From Agromyces kandeliae (GTDB lineage: Bacteria; Actinomycetota; Actinomycetes; Actinomycetales; Microbacteriaceae): a DNA stretch of 64,000 nucleotides. The stretch covers positions 186,001 through 250,000 of the forward strand of contig NZ_WKJD01000012.1 in assembly GCF_009674665.1 (NCBI RefSeq). The letters are read 5' to 3'. Numbering within the stretch: position 1 is the stretch's first letter; every line of letters starts with the position of its first letter. The translations under genes were made by a program, and so were the position numbers. Of the stretch, positions 8,061 through 16,630 are shown piece by piece. The notes under the pieces are model-generated. The model ran no database searches. It was given only the letters and a program-made list of their open reading frames with translations, and was not told the DNA's origin.

Positions 8061-9217
8061 CCCGGATCGTGCAGATCGTCCCCTTCATCGGCCCGGGAAC
8101 GGGCGTCGCGGGCGTCGCCTGGCACCTCGAGCAGGAGCTTCGCGCGCTCGGCGCGACGGTCGAGCAGTTCACGTTCGACTCCGCCCGCCGGAGGCGGATG
8201 GTCCCTTGGCCGCGCAACACGATCCTCGCGCGGATCCGCGGCGGCTGGCGCATGATCTGGTTCAGCATGGTGGGCACGCGCCGCGCGAAGCGCTTCCTCG
8301 CCGAGCGGCCGGACGCGATCTCGATCTGCCACAACAACGTCGTCGCCGGCGACGTGTACGTCAACCACGGGGTGCTGCTCGCCTCGATGCGCGCGCGGGG
8401 CCGATCCCCGTGGCGCATCTACCGCAACCCGGTGCACCTCTTCATCTACCTGCGCGACCGCATCCGCTACCGCGGGCACGCCCATCGCGTCGCGGTCTGC
8501 CTGTCCGAGGGCGACGCCGACGACCTGCGAGCGACCTACGGCCCGATCGGTCCGCGGATCGAGGTCATCCCGAACGGCGTCGACCTGGACCGCTTCCGCC
8601 CGCCGACGGCGAAGGAACGGACGTCCGCGCGCGCCGAGTTCGGACTCGGGGGCGACGAACGGGTCGGCGTCTTCGTCGGGCACGAGTTCTCGCGGAAGGG
8701 CCTCTCCTTCGCCATCCGGGGGCTGGCGACGGCTCCGAGCACGCTGCTGATGGTGATCGGCGGGAACGACGACATCATCGCGGAGTCGCATGCCGAGGCG
8801 ATCGAGCACGGCGTCGGCGACCGCGTCCTGTTCCTCGGTCCGCGCGCCAACCTGCCGGACCTGCTCGCGGCGTGCGACTACTTCGTCTTCCCCAGCGCCT
8901 ACGAGGCGAACGCGCTCGTCGTGCTCGAGGCGCTCGCCGCCGGCCTGCCCGTCATCGCGACGCCCGTCGGCTTCGCGCCGGAGATCGTGCGCGACGGCGT
9001 GAACGGCTACCTGGTCGAGCGGGACCCCGAGGCGGTCGGCGAGCGGATGGAGGAGCTCGCCACGATCGACGACGAGGCGTTCGCCGCCCTGAGCCGTGGT
9101 GCCCGGGCGTCGGCCGAGCCGTACGGTTGGCGCGAGGTGGCGCGCCGATACCTCGCGCTCGCCGAGCAGCTGCTGGCCGAGCGCAGCACCGCACCCGCCG
9201 ACCGGGCGACCGGATGA
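8057..9217 (+). CDS. Glycosyltransferase, GT4 family (tandem paralogue 1)
   Basis: 386-aa GT-B enzyme. Seen: IVQIVPFIGPGTGVAGVAWHLEQEL at the N-terminus, the conserved NNVVAGDVYVNHG block, VIPNGVDLDRF between the domains, GVFVGHEFSRKG opening the donor domain and E-x7-E in YEANALVVLEALAAGLPV. The ATG overlaps the stop of the upstream gene (ATGA). Its neighbour 9214-10374 has exactly the same length and is closely similar along its whole length, so the pair arose by tandem duplication. The two may add the same or closely related sugars; donor and acceptor are unknown. Confidence 0.9.
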   Translation: MTRIVQIVPFIGPGTGVAGVAWHLEQELRALGATVEQFTFDSARRRRMVPWPRNTILARIRGGWRMIWFSMVGTRRAKRFLAERPDAISICHNNVVAGDVYVNHGVLLASMRARGRSPWRIYRNPVHLFIYLRDRIRYRGHAHRVAVCLSEGDADDLRATYGPIGPRIEVIPNGVDLDRFRPPTAKERTSARAEFGLGGDERVGVFVGHEFSRKGLSFAIRGLATAPSTLLMVIGGNDDIIAESHAEAIEHGVGDRVLFLGPRANLPDLLAACDYFVFPSAYEANALVVLEALAAGLPVIATPVGFAPEIVRDGVNGYLVERDPEAVGERMEELATIDDEAFAALSRGARASAEPYGWREVARRYLALAEQLLAERSTAPADRATG

Positions 9218-10374
9218 CCCGCATCGTCCAGATCGCACCGTCGATCGAGCCCGGCAGCGGCGTCGCCGGGGTCGCGTACGCGCTCGAGCAGGAGTTCCGC
9301 GCTGCGGGCGTCCCGGTCGAGCGGTTCACGGCCGCCGACGCCGGCCGCACGCTCGCCCGACCGCATCGCACGACGTTCGGCCTGCACCTCGCTCGCGCCG
9401 GCAACGTGGTCTGGTTCAGCACGATCGGCACCCGTCGCGCGAAGCGCTTCCTCGCCGAGCGGCCCGATGCGGTCTCGTTCACGCACAACGACGTGATGGC
9501 CGGCGACGTCTACGTCAACCACGGCCTGCTCCAGGCCGCGATGCGCGCGCGCGGCAACTACGCATGGCGGATGGTGCGCAATCCGGTGCACCTGTTCACC
9601 GCCTTCCGCGACCGCATCCGCTACCGCGGTCGCACGCACCGCGCCGTGGTCGCCCTGACCGGCGGGGAGGCGCGCCTGCTGACCGAGGTGTACGGTCGCG
9701 TGCGGCCGCCGATCACGGTCATCCCGAACGGCGTCGACGTCGAGCGGTTCAGCCCGGGGGATGCCGCGGAGCGCGCCGCCGCCCGTCGCGACCTCGGCAT
9801 CGCGGACGACGCGACGGTCGCGGTCTTCATCGGGCACGAGTTCGAGCGCAAGGGCCTGCACCTCGCGATCGAGGCGCTCCGCATGGCGCCCGGCGTCGTG
9901 CTGCTCGTCATCGGCGGCACCGCCGACATGATCAGGCGGGCCGGCGCGCAGGCCCGACGCGTCGGCGTCTCGGAGCGCGTGGTGTTCGCGGGCGAACGGT
10001 CCGACCCGGTCCCGCTGCTCCGCGCGTCCGACGTGCTCGTGCTGCCGAGCGCCTACGAGGCGAACGCCCTGGTCGTGCTGGAGGCGCTGGCGTGCGGCGT
10101 GCCCGTCGTGTCGACGCGGGTGGGCTTCGCGCCTGACATCGTCGTCGACGGCGAGAACGGCTTCCTCGTCGAGCGCGAGGCCGCGGCGGTCGGTGCCCGC
10201 CTCGCGGAGCTCGACGGACTCGAGCCCGAGGCGCGCGACGCGTGGCGCGCGCGGGCGCGCGCCACCGCCGAGCAGCATTCCTGGAGCGAGGTCGCGGCAC
10301 GCTACCTCGAGCTCGCCCGCTCGATCGAGGCGCAGCGGGAGCCGGCGCGCGGCCGGGCGGCGGGCAACCCGTGA
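9214..10374 (+). CDS. Glycosyltransferase, GT4 family (tandem paralogue 2)
   Basis: 386-aa GT-B enzyme, sister of the preceding gene. The shared framework includes GTRRAKRFLAERPDA, DVYVNHG, RNPVHLF, RDRIRYRG, VIPNGVDVERF, GHEFERKGLHLAIEAL and the E-x7-E segment YEANALVVLEALACGVPV. Divergence is greatest in residues 40-65 and in the acceptor half, as expected if acceptor specificity has shifted while the donor stays the same. It starts in an ATGA overlap with the upstream gene and ends in a GTGA overlap with the next. Confidence 0.9.
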   Translation: MTRIVQIAPSIEPGSGVAGVAYALEQEFRAAGVPVERFTAADAGRTLARPHRTTFGLHLARAGNVVWFSTIGTRRAKRFLAERPDAVSFTHNDVMAGDVYVNHGLLQAAMRARGNYAWRMVRNPVHLFTAFRDRIRYRGRTHRAVVALTGGEARLLTEVYGRVRPPITVIPNGVDVERFSPGDAAERAAARRDLGIADDATVAVFIGHEFERKGLHLAIEALRMAPGVVLLVIGGTADMIRRAGAQARRVGVSERVVFAGERSDPVPLLRASDVLVLPSAYEANALVVLEALACGVPVVSTRVGFAPDIVVDGENGFLVEREAAAVGARLAELDGLEPEARDAWRARARATAEQHSWSEVAARYLELARSIEAQREPARGRAAGNP

Positions 10375-11429
10375 GCACGCCCCTCCGCATCCTGCACGCG
10401 ATCCGCTCGGACGGCTTCTCGGGTGTCGAGCAGTTCGTCCTCCGCCTCGCCCGAACCCAGGCCGCCGACGGGCACGCGGTGCACGTCATCGGCGGCGATC
10501 CGCCGCGCATGCGTCCGGGTCTCGACGAGGCGGGGGTCGCGCACACGCCCGCGGCCCGGACGATCGAGGTGCTGCGAGCCGTCCGCGGGCTCGCCGGCGA
10601 CGTCGACGTCGTGAACACCCACATGACCGCGGCGGATGTCGGTGCCGTCGCCGCACTCGCGACGCGTTCCCGCGCCCGCCGTCCCGCGGTCGTCGCGACG
10701 TGCCACTTCGCGAGGCGTCGCGGCCGCGTCGGCCCCGTTCCGATCGAGGCGCTCGTGCGAGGCGGGATCGACGCGCAGATCTCGATCTCGTCGGCGGTCG
10801 CCATGGCGATCGACGGTCCGAGCACGGTCGTCCACACGGGCATCGACCCCCGCCCGGCGGTCGACCCGTCGACGCGGGACCGCACGGTCCTGATGGCCCA
10901 GCGCCTGCAGCCGGAGAAGCGCACCGACGTCGGGGTCCGTGCGTTCGCGGCATCCGGGCTCGCGGGTGAGGGCTGGACGCTCGACATCGCGGGCATCGGC
11001 CCGGAGCGGGAGCCGCTCGAGCGGCTCGTCGCGGAACTCGGCCTCGCGGCATCCGTTCGCTTCAGCGGCTACCGCACCGACCTGCCCGAGCTCCTCTCGC
11101 GCGCGGGGCTCCTGCTCGCGCCGTGCCCGGTCGAGGGGCTCGGGCTCACGCTCCTCGAGGCGATGGCGTCGGGCCTGCCGCCGGTCGCGGCCGACGCCGC
11201 CGGACACGTCGAGCTGCTCGCCGGCCTCGACGAGCGAGCGCGCTTCGCCGCGGGCGACCCGGATGCCGCGGGCGAGCGACTGCGTTCCCTGGCCGCCGAC
11301 CCGGCCGCGCGTGCCGCGCTGGGCGTCGCAGCCCGCGAGCGACAGCAGCGCGACTTCTCGCTCCGCGCGCAGGCCGACGGCACGGAGGCGGCCTATGGCG
11401 CGGCGATCGCTCGGAAGGGGCGCCGATGA
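10371..11429 (+). CDS. Glycosyltransferase, GT4 family
   Basis: 352-aa GT-B enzyme in the middle of the glycosyltransferase operon. Seen: LRILHAIRSDGFSGVEQFVLRLA at the N-terminus, a short acceptor domain, donor-domain opening RTVLMAQRLQPEKRTDVGVRAFA, and E-x7-E in VEGLGLTLLEAMASGLPPVAAD. The GTG start at 10371 overlaps the upstream stop (GTGA), and its own stop overlaps the next ATG. It is a little shorter than most GT4 enzymes but complete in motifs. Confidence 0.88.
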   Translation: MSTPLRILHAIRSDGFSGVEQFVLRLARTQAADGHAVHVIGGDPPRMRPGLDEAGVAHTPAARTIEVLRAVRGLAGDVDVVNTHMTAADVGAVAALATRSRARRPAVVATCHFARRRGRVGPVPIEALVRGGIDAQISISSAVAMAIDGPSTVVHTGIDPRPAVDPSTRDRTVLMAQRLQPEKRTDVGVRAFAASGLAGEGWTLDIAGIGPEREPLERLVAELGLAASVRFSGYRTDLPELLSRAGLLLAPCPVEGLGLTLLEAMASGLPPVAADAAGHVELLAGLDERARFAAGDPDAAGERLRSLAADPAARAALGVAARERQQRDFSLRAQADGTEAAYGAAIARKGRR

Positions 11430-12550
11430 CCGATCTCGTGGTGCTCTCGCTCGAACGCTGGGACCGCGTCTGGAGGCGCAACCAGCACCTCGTCGCCGGA
11501 CTGCTTCGCACCGACGCGTCGCTGCGCGTGCTGTTCGTCGAGCCGGCGGCGGATCCGACGCACGACGTCGCGTCGCGCCGCGTGCCGTCGGTCGGCCGGG
11601 GCGTGAGCGAGGTGGGCGAGCCCGCTCCCGGGCGACTGTGGACCGTCCGCCCGACCAAGTGGCTGCCGCGGCGGATCGATCCGCGCACCGACGATCGGCT
11701 CGCCTCGACCGTCATGCGCGCGGCGTCCTCGGTCGGCATGCGGCATCCGCTGCTCTGGATCAACGATCCCGGTGCGGTCGGGCTCGCCGAACGCAGCGGC
11801 TGGCCCACGCTCTACGACATCACCGACGACTGGCTCGCGGCCGACCGTGCGGAGGGTGAGCGTTCCCGCGCGGCGGCGAACGAGGCCCGGCTGCTCGACG
11901 TCGCCCGCGAGGTCGTCGTGTGCTCGCCCGAGCTGGAGCGCCGGAAGGGCGCCGCGCGACCGGTCACGCTCATCCCGAACGGCGTCGACGCGGAGGCCTA
12001 CCGCCAACCGGCCGGCCGGCCGGCCGACCTGCCCGAGGGGCGCACCGCGCTCTACCTCGGCACCGCGCACCCGGATCGCATCGACGTCGACCTGTGCGAG
12101 GCGACCGCGCGCGCGCTGGGCGCCCGGGGCACGGTCGTGCTCGTCGGCCCGAACCTGATCGGCACCGACGCGACCCTGCGCCTCCAGCGTGCCGGGGTCG
12201 TCCTGCTCGGACCGCGGGCCCGCGAGCACGTCATCGGCTACCTGCAGCACGCGGACGTGCTCCTCGTGCCGCACGTCGTGACCCCGTTCACCGACAGCCT
12301 CGACCCGATCAAGCTGTACGAGTACCAGGCCGTCGGCCGCCCGGTCGTCTCGACGCCCGTCGCCGGGTTCCGGGACGTGACCGACGCGCGCGTCACGATC
12401 GCCGACGCCGCGTCGTTCCCGGGCGCGGTCGTCGCTGCCGTCGCGGCGTCGCGGCCGTTCCCGCATGGCGCGGACGGGCCGACGAGCGACTGGAGCGAGC
12501 GGGTCGCGGCGATGCGCGCGGTGCTGACCCGGCTGGCCGACACCGCCTGA
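11426..12550 (+). CDS. Glycosyltransferase, GT4/GT1-like
   Basis: 374-aa glycosyltransferase, last of the operon. Seen: LVVLSLERWDRVWRRNQHLVAGLL, an aspartate-rich mid segment (LYDITDDWLAADRAEGER), VTLIPNGVDAEAY before the donor domain, TALYLGTAHPDRIDVDL, and the pocket DPIKLYEYQAVGRPVVST in place of a standard E-x7-E. That last motif is typical of GT4-like enzymes in exopolysaccharide loci whose families are poorly characterised. AAGGGGCGCCG precedes the ATG. A hairpin lies just after its stop. Confidence 0.85.
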   Translation: MTDLVVLSLERWDRVWRRNQHLVAGLLRTDASLRVLFVEPAADPTHDVASRRVPSVGRGVSEVGEPAPGRLWTVRPTKWLPRRIDPRTDDRLASTVMRAASSVGMRHPLLWINDPGAVGLAERSGWPTLYDITDDWLAADRAEGERSRAAANEARLLDVAREVVVCSPELERRKGAARPVTLIPNGVDAEAYRQPAGRPADLPEGRTALYLGTAHPDRIDVDLCEATARALGARGTVVLVGPNLIGTDATLRLQRAGVVLLGPRAREHVIGYLQHADVLLVPHVVTPFTDSLDPIKLYEYQAVGRPVVSTPVAGFRDVTDARVTIADAASFPGAVVAAVAASRPFPHGADGPTSDWSERVAAMRAVLTRLADTA

Positions 12551-12557
12551 GATGGTG

Positions 12558-12591
12558 CTGGGGGAGCGCCGCGGCAGCAGCGCACCCCCAG
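12558..12591. terminator. Hairpin between the glycosyltransferase operon and the Tat-protein gene
   Basis: CTGGGGG (12558-12564) pairs with CCCCCAG (12585-12591), and the inner GCGC pairs with GCGC after one T:T mismatch. It sits 8 bases past the glycosyltransferase stop and 14 bases past the opposing Tat-protein stop, so it can end both transcripts. Confidence 0.6.
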
Positions 12592-12605
12592 TGGTGTCGT
12601 CGCCC

Positions 12606-13208
12606 CTAGGTCGCCGGCCCCTCCTGGTAGAACGGCGGGTCGCAGCTGGGCGCGCCCGTCGGGAACGGCACGTTGCTCGAGCACGGCGGGAACGCGTCGA
12701 CCGTGAACGAGGGGATGAAGATCGGCGCGTGGTCGGTGTCGGCGCAGTCGTGGCCCCACGGGATCGTGATCGCGAGGTCGACCGACGTGTTCGCGCTGTT
12801 GTCGGAGTTCGCGTAGACGATGACCTTGACCGACGCCCCTGGCGCGATCGCCGTGCAGTACGTGGGGATGATGCCCACGACGGTGAACGGCAGCCCCGAC
12901 GAGATGATCGAGATCGACGGCTTCAGGACGATGCTCTTCGAGGTGTTGTTGGTGATCAGCAGCGGGATCGCGTACGCCTTGCTCGTGTCGAGACCCGGAA
13001 GCTGCGCGAAGATGTCGGCGCACTTCTGGTTGACGCTGTTGCCGGGCAGCTTGCAGGCGACGCCGACCAGCACGTCCGGCGGCGGGCCGGACGCGGCGTA
13101 GGCGGGCGCCGGAACGGCGAGCGCGACGGCCGGAACGGACCACGCCATGGCCTTCGCGACCGTGCGTCGGGAGACGCCGGACTTCTTCGGCTCTTCGAGA
13201 TCACTCAT
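12606..13208 (-). CDS. Tat-exported cysteine-containing protein, copy A
   Basis: 200-aa secreted protein of unknown function. Seen: a twin-arginine signal peptide (SRRTVAKAMAWSVPAVALAVPAPAYA, cleavage after AYA near residue 39) and a mature part of about 160 residues, rich in beta-forming and Ser/Thr/Pro residues, with six cysteines that could form three disulfides. No lipobox and no LPxTG anchor. Ribosome site GGAGGATC lies close before the ATG. A near-identical copy is at 14587-15174; this copy has five extra C-terminal residues (EGPAT). Position inside a polysaccharide locus suggests a cell-surface role, but none of its domains is recognised. Confidence 0.85.
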   Translation of the reverse strand: MSDLEEPKKSGVSRRTVAKAMAWSVPAVALAVPAPAYAASGPPPDVLVGVACKLPGNSVNQKCADIFAQLPGLDTSKAYAIPLLITNNTSKSIVLKPSISIISSGLPFTVVGIIPTYCTAIAPGASVKVIVYANSDNSANTSVDLAITIPWGHDCADTDHAPIFIPSFTVDAFPPCSSNVPFPTGAPSCDPPFYQEGPAT

Positions 13209-13331
13209 CTGGATCCTCCTTCGCAGCCTCCTCGATCGGGTCGATCTGCGGTCAAGGCCGTTCAGGCCGCAACCTAGCGCGTTCGCCGGGCGGCCACCAG
13301 AGTCCGAGCACCCCCCCGAACGGAGGGTCCC

Positions 13332-14495
13332 TCAGAGTACGTCGAGGACCGACCGGAGGTTGGACCAGGCCCACGTCCAGTCGTGCGCCATGGCATGCGT
13401 TCGCGATGCCTCCGCACGGCGGATCCGCTCCGCGGGGTCGTCGGCGAGGCGGCCGATCGCCGTGGCGAGCGCATCGGGGTCGTCCGGGGGAACGAGGATG
13501 CCGGCGTCGCCGACGACCTCGGGCAGCCCGCCGATCCTGCTTGCGATCACCGGCACGCCTGACGCCATGCCCTCTCCTGCGGTCAGCGGACACGGGTCGG
13601 GCCAGCGCGACGGCACCACGAACACGTCGAGCTCGCGGAGCAGGCGGGGCAGGGCCTCGCGGTCGACGAAGGGCTCGAAGCGCACGCGGGCGCCGCTCTC
13701 CTCGGCCAGCCTGCGAAGCTCCTGCTCGTAGCCGGACAGGACGGCGTCCCGCGCGAACCCGTGGCTGCCGACCACGACGAACTCCACGTCGGGTCGGGCG
13801 AGCCGCCTCGCTGCGCGGAGCAGCACATCCGGACCCTTCTCGCGGATCACGCGCCCGACGAAGGCGACGCGCAGCGGGCGAGCCGTGTCGGGCCCGCTCC
13901 GTCCGTCGGGGTCGCCGTCGGGGTGGAACCGCTCCACGTCGACGCCGTTCCCGACCACGTGGATGCGCTCCGCGAGGCTCGAGGGGAGCGAGTCCCGCAG
14001 CTGCGCCGCGAGCGCGTGGCTCACGCTGATGATGCCGGCCACGTCGCCGAGCGCCCGGCGCGCCTCGCGACGGGTGTAGCTGCGGAGCACGTCGTTGTGC
14101 GCGTAGAGCACGACGCGGTGCGGGGTGTCGCGCAGCAGTCCGGGGAGGACTGGGGCGTTGTGGGCGAGCACGAAGGACGGCTCGATCTCACGCAGCACGT
14201 CGGCGGAGGAGCCGTGGAATCTCGCGCTCGCGGCCCTCGTGAGACCGAGGCGGCCGCGCACGAGGTCGCGCGCGCGATCGTTGCGGCGGAGCCACGGGCC
14301 GCGGTCGTACTCGATGGCGGCGGCGCTGTCGTAGCGCGGCGTCATGGTCGAGCGGTCGATGAGGACCGACTGCGGGACCGGATCCGGATCACGCGCGGCG
14401 GCGCCGGCCAGCCCGTGCACGACGGTGGGGATCGCCGACCCCGTGCGCGGCGAGAAGTGGTCGCCCGGTGTGATGGCGTGGATGACGGGCCTCAC
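13332..14495 (-). CDS. Glycosyltransferase, GT4 family
   Basis: 387-aa GT-B enzyme lying between the two copies of the Tat-exported protein, on the same strand. Seen: a glycine- and alanine-rich N-terminal start (ITPGDHFSPRTGSAIPTVVHGLA), VVGNGVDVERFHPDGD, LRVAFVGRVIREKGPDVLL opening the donor domain, and DPCPLTAGEGMASGVPVIAS, where the first Glu of E-x7-E is Asp. The GTG start at 14495 has AAGGAG eight bases upstream. It may be cotranscribed with the downstream Tat gene; the upstream Tat gene has its own terminator before it. Confidence 0.88.
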   Translation of the reverse strand: MRPVIHAITPGDHFSPRTGSAIPTVVHGLAGAAARDPDPVPQSVLIDRSTMTPRYDSAAAIEYDRGPWLRRNDRARDLVRGRLGLTRAASARFHGSSADVLREIEPSFVLAHNAPVLPGLLRDTPHRVVLYAHNDVLRSYTRREARRALGDVAGIISVSHALAAQLRDSLPSSLAERIHVVGNGVDVERFHPDGDPDGRSGPDTARPLRVAFVGRVIREKGPDVLLRAARRLARPDVEFVVVGSHGFARDAVLSGYEQELRRLAEESGARVRFEPFVDREALPRLLRELDVFVVPSRWPDPCPLTAGEGMASGVPVIASRIGGLPEVVGDAGILVPPDDPDALATAIGRLADDPAERIRRAEASRTHAMAHDWTWAWSNLRSVLDVL

Positions 14496-14539
14496 CCGGG
14501 TGACTCCTTCGACGTCGTCGGCGTACGGCGGGAACGGAA

Positions 14540-14569
14540 GAGGGTGCGCTGCCGGAGCAGCGCACCCTC
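14540..14569 (-). terminator. Strong hairpin after Tat-protein copy B
   Basis: Perfect 13-bp stem (GAGGGTGCGCTGC with GCAGCGCACCCTC) and a CGGA tetraloop, 17 bases after the stop of copy B and 44 bases before the next gene on that strand. Probably an intrinsic terminator or a stabilising 3' end for an abundant mRNA. Confidence 0.75.
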
Positions 14570-14586
14570 GAATCCGTGTCGCCGGA

Positions 14587-15174
14587 CTACTGGTAGAACG
14601 GCGGGTCGCAGCTCGGCGAGCCCGTCGGGAACGGGACCTTGCTCGAGCACGGCGGGAACGCGTCGACCGTGAACGAGGGGATGAAGATCGGCGGGTGGTC
14701 GTTGTCGGCGCAGTCGTGACCCCACGGGATCGTCAGGGCCAGGTCGACCGACGTGTTCGCGCTGTTGTCGGAGTTCGCGTACACGATGACCTTGACCGAC
14801 TCACCCGGCGCGATCGGCGTGCAGTAGTCGGGGATGATGCCCACGACGCTGAACGGCAGCCCCGACGAGAGGATCGAGATCGACGGCTTGAGGACGATGT
14901 CCTTCGACGTGTTGTTCGTGATCAGCAGCGGGATGGCGTAGGCCTTGCTGGTGTCGAGACCCGGAAGCTGCGCGAAGATGTCGGCGCACTTCTGGTTGAT
15001 GCTGTTGCCGGGCAGCTTACAGGCGACGCCGACCAGCACCTCGGGGGGCGGGCCGGACGCGGCGTAGGCGGGAGCGGGGACGGCGAGGGCGACGGCAGGA
15101 ACCGACCACGCCATGGCCTTCGCGACCGTGCGTCGGGAGACGCCGGACTTCTTCGGCTCTTCGAGGTCGCTCAT
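14587..15174 (-). CDS. Tat-exported cysteine-containing protein, copy B
   Basis: 195-aa twin of copy A, with the same first 42 residues including the Tat signal SRRTVAKAMAWS and an almost identical mature domain with the same six cysteines. Differences include SKVPFPTGSPSC here against SNVPFPTGAPSC, and a stop five codons earlier. GGAGG lies six bases before the ATG. Its own strong hairpin follows. DNA identity between copies is high over the full length, so the duplication is recent or the copies are kept alike by gene conversion. Function unknown. Confidence 0.85.
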   Translation of the reverse strand: MSDLEEPKKSGVSRRTVAKAMAWSVPAVALAVPAPAYAASGPPPEVLVGVACKLPGNSINQKCADIFAQLPGLDTSKAYAIPLLITNNTSKDIVLKPSISILSSGLPFSVVGIIPDYCTPIAPGESVKVIVYANSDNSANTSVDLALTIPWGHDCADNDHPPIFIPSFTVDAFPPCSSKVPFPTGSPSCDPPFYQ

Positions 15175-15523
15175 TGTGATCCTCCTGGATGGTTGCTGTG
15201 GTAGGACGACCCTCTGCCGAAGCTGTCGGGTCACGTTCTCGGGTTGTGGTGCACGGTACGGGCTGTGCGGGTACCAGCGAACATTATCTGGTTTTCACAG
15301 CCAACTCTAGGGGTCGAGGCTTCCTCGTTCGGCACCGATGCACCCCACCTTCGGGTGACATATCCTGCGGTCGGCCGACGGATTCCGGTCTGCAACCGCT
15401 CTCCCGGAGGCAACCTCGATGCGTCCGCATACGACTGGCACCCGCTCCGCCGGGGTGACTAGATTCGGACGCATCGGCCGCCGGCCCGGCGGGGCGATAC
15501 CCAGCCGGAGGGACCCGCCGAAC
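15175..15523. other. Divergent intergenic region (349 bases)
   Basis: Lies between Tat-protein copy B (minus) and a glycosyltransferase (plus). It has a lower GC content than its surroundings near 15280-15365 and should hold both promoters. A TAGATT box at about 15459-15464, preceded by TGAC, is a candidate -10 for the plus-strand gene. GGAGGG at about 15507 is its likely ribosome site. I see no RNA gene or clear operator. Confidence 0.4.
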
Positions 15524-16591
15524 ATGACGCCCCGTGACGCCCCTCGCCTGACGATCGCCACCATCGCGACCGACACCCCGATGGGAGCCCAGGCGTACCA
15601 GGAGCAGGTCGCCGGCCGCGCGGCATCCGCCCTCTCGGCCGTGGACGAGCGCGACTGGCGCTACCGGCGGCTCGTGCTCCGATCGCTGCGCTCCGGCCTC
15701 GCCGGCAACCGGCGGCTGCCCCTCGGCCGCATCGCCCGTGCTTCGGCGTCGCAGCGGCGCGCCGTCGGACGCCTGCTCTACGCCGGCGACTCAGTCGTGC
15801 ATCGGATGGCGCTCGAGCTGCCGCCCGCCCCGCACGCCGACGTCATCACGGTGCACGACGTCGTGGCGTGGCGCTTCCCCGACGAGTCGGCCCCGGTGCC
15901 TGCGGCGATCGAGGAGGCCCGCCGTGCCGCCGCCGTCATCTGCGTATCCGAGTTCAGCGCACGCGAGGCGGTCGAGCTGCTCGGCATCCGCGAACCCCAC
16001 GTCGTGCACAACGGCGTCGACACGAGGTTCTTCGACGCGGCACCGCTCGACTCCGCGGCGAAGCACGCCCACGGGCTGCCCGAGCGCTACGTGCTGCACG
16101 CAGGCGGCGCCACCCGACGCAAGAACCTCGAGGCCCTCGCCGAGGCCTGGCCCCTCGTCCACCGGGAGCGGCCCGAGCTCGAGCTCGTGCTCGCCGGGCC
16201 CGCCCATCCGCGGCGCACCGCGCTCTTCGACGGGATGCCCGGGACGCGCCTCGTGGGCAGGCTGCCCGACGCCGTGATGCCCGGCCTCGTCGCCGGCGCG
16301 GAGGTCGTGGTCGTCCCGTCGCTCTACGAGGGCTTCGGCCTGCCAGCGCTCGAGGCCATGGCCGCGAACGTCCCCGTCGTCGCGGCCGCGACGAGCTCGC
16401 TGCCCGAGGTCGTCGGCGACGCCGGCATCCTCGTCGAGCCGACCGGTCCGGCGATCGCCGCCGGCCTGCTGGATGCCACGGGCGGGTCGCGGCTCGACGC
16501 GATGATCGACGCAGGTCGAGCCCGCGCGGGCGAGTTCACCTGGGAACGCTGCGCCGAGGCGCACGCCCGCGTCTGGGCGTCGCTGGCCTGA
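15524..16591 (+). CDS. Glycosyltransferase, GT4 family (mannosyltransferase-like)
   Basis: 355-aa GT-B enzyme. Seen: HADVITVHDVVAWRFPDES (a block common to GT4 mannosyltransferases), AVICVSEFSAREAVELLGI, VVHNGVDTRFF, YVLHAGGATRRKNLEALAEAW opening the donor domain, and E-x7-E in YEGFGLPALEAMAANVPVVAA. Start at the ATG at 15524, preceded by GGAGGG; an in-frame upstream ATG at 15419 would add 35 residues that look non-coding. It is a single-gene unit, convergent with the pyruvyl transferase gene. Confidence 0.88.
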   Translation: MTPRDAPRLTIATIATDTPMGAQAYQEQVAGRAASALSAVDERDWRYRRLVLRSLRSGLAGNRRLPLGRIARASASQRRAVGRLLYAGDSVVHRMALELPPAPHADVITVHDVVAWRFPDESAPVPAAIEEARRAAAVICVSEFSAREAVELLGIREPHVVHNGVDTRFFDAAPLDSAAKHAHGLPERYVLHAGGATRRKNLEALAEAWPLVHRERPELELVLAGPAHPRRTALFDGMPGTRLVGRLPDAVMPGLVAGAEVVVVPSLYEGFGLPALEAMAANVPVVAAATSSLPEVVGDAGILVEPTGPAIAAGLLDATGGSRLDAMIDAGRARAGEFTWERCAEAHARVWASLA

Positions 16592-16630
16592 GCCGGCAAC
16601 CCTCGGGCCCGTGCTCCCGCCGCGTCGCCG

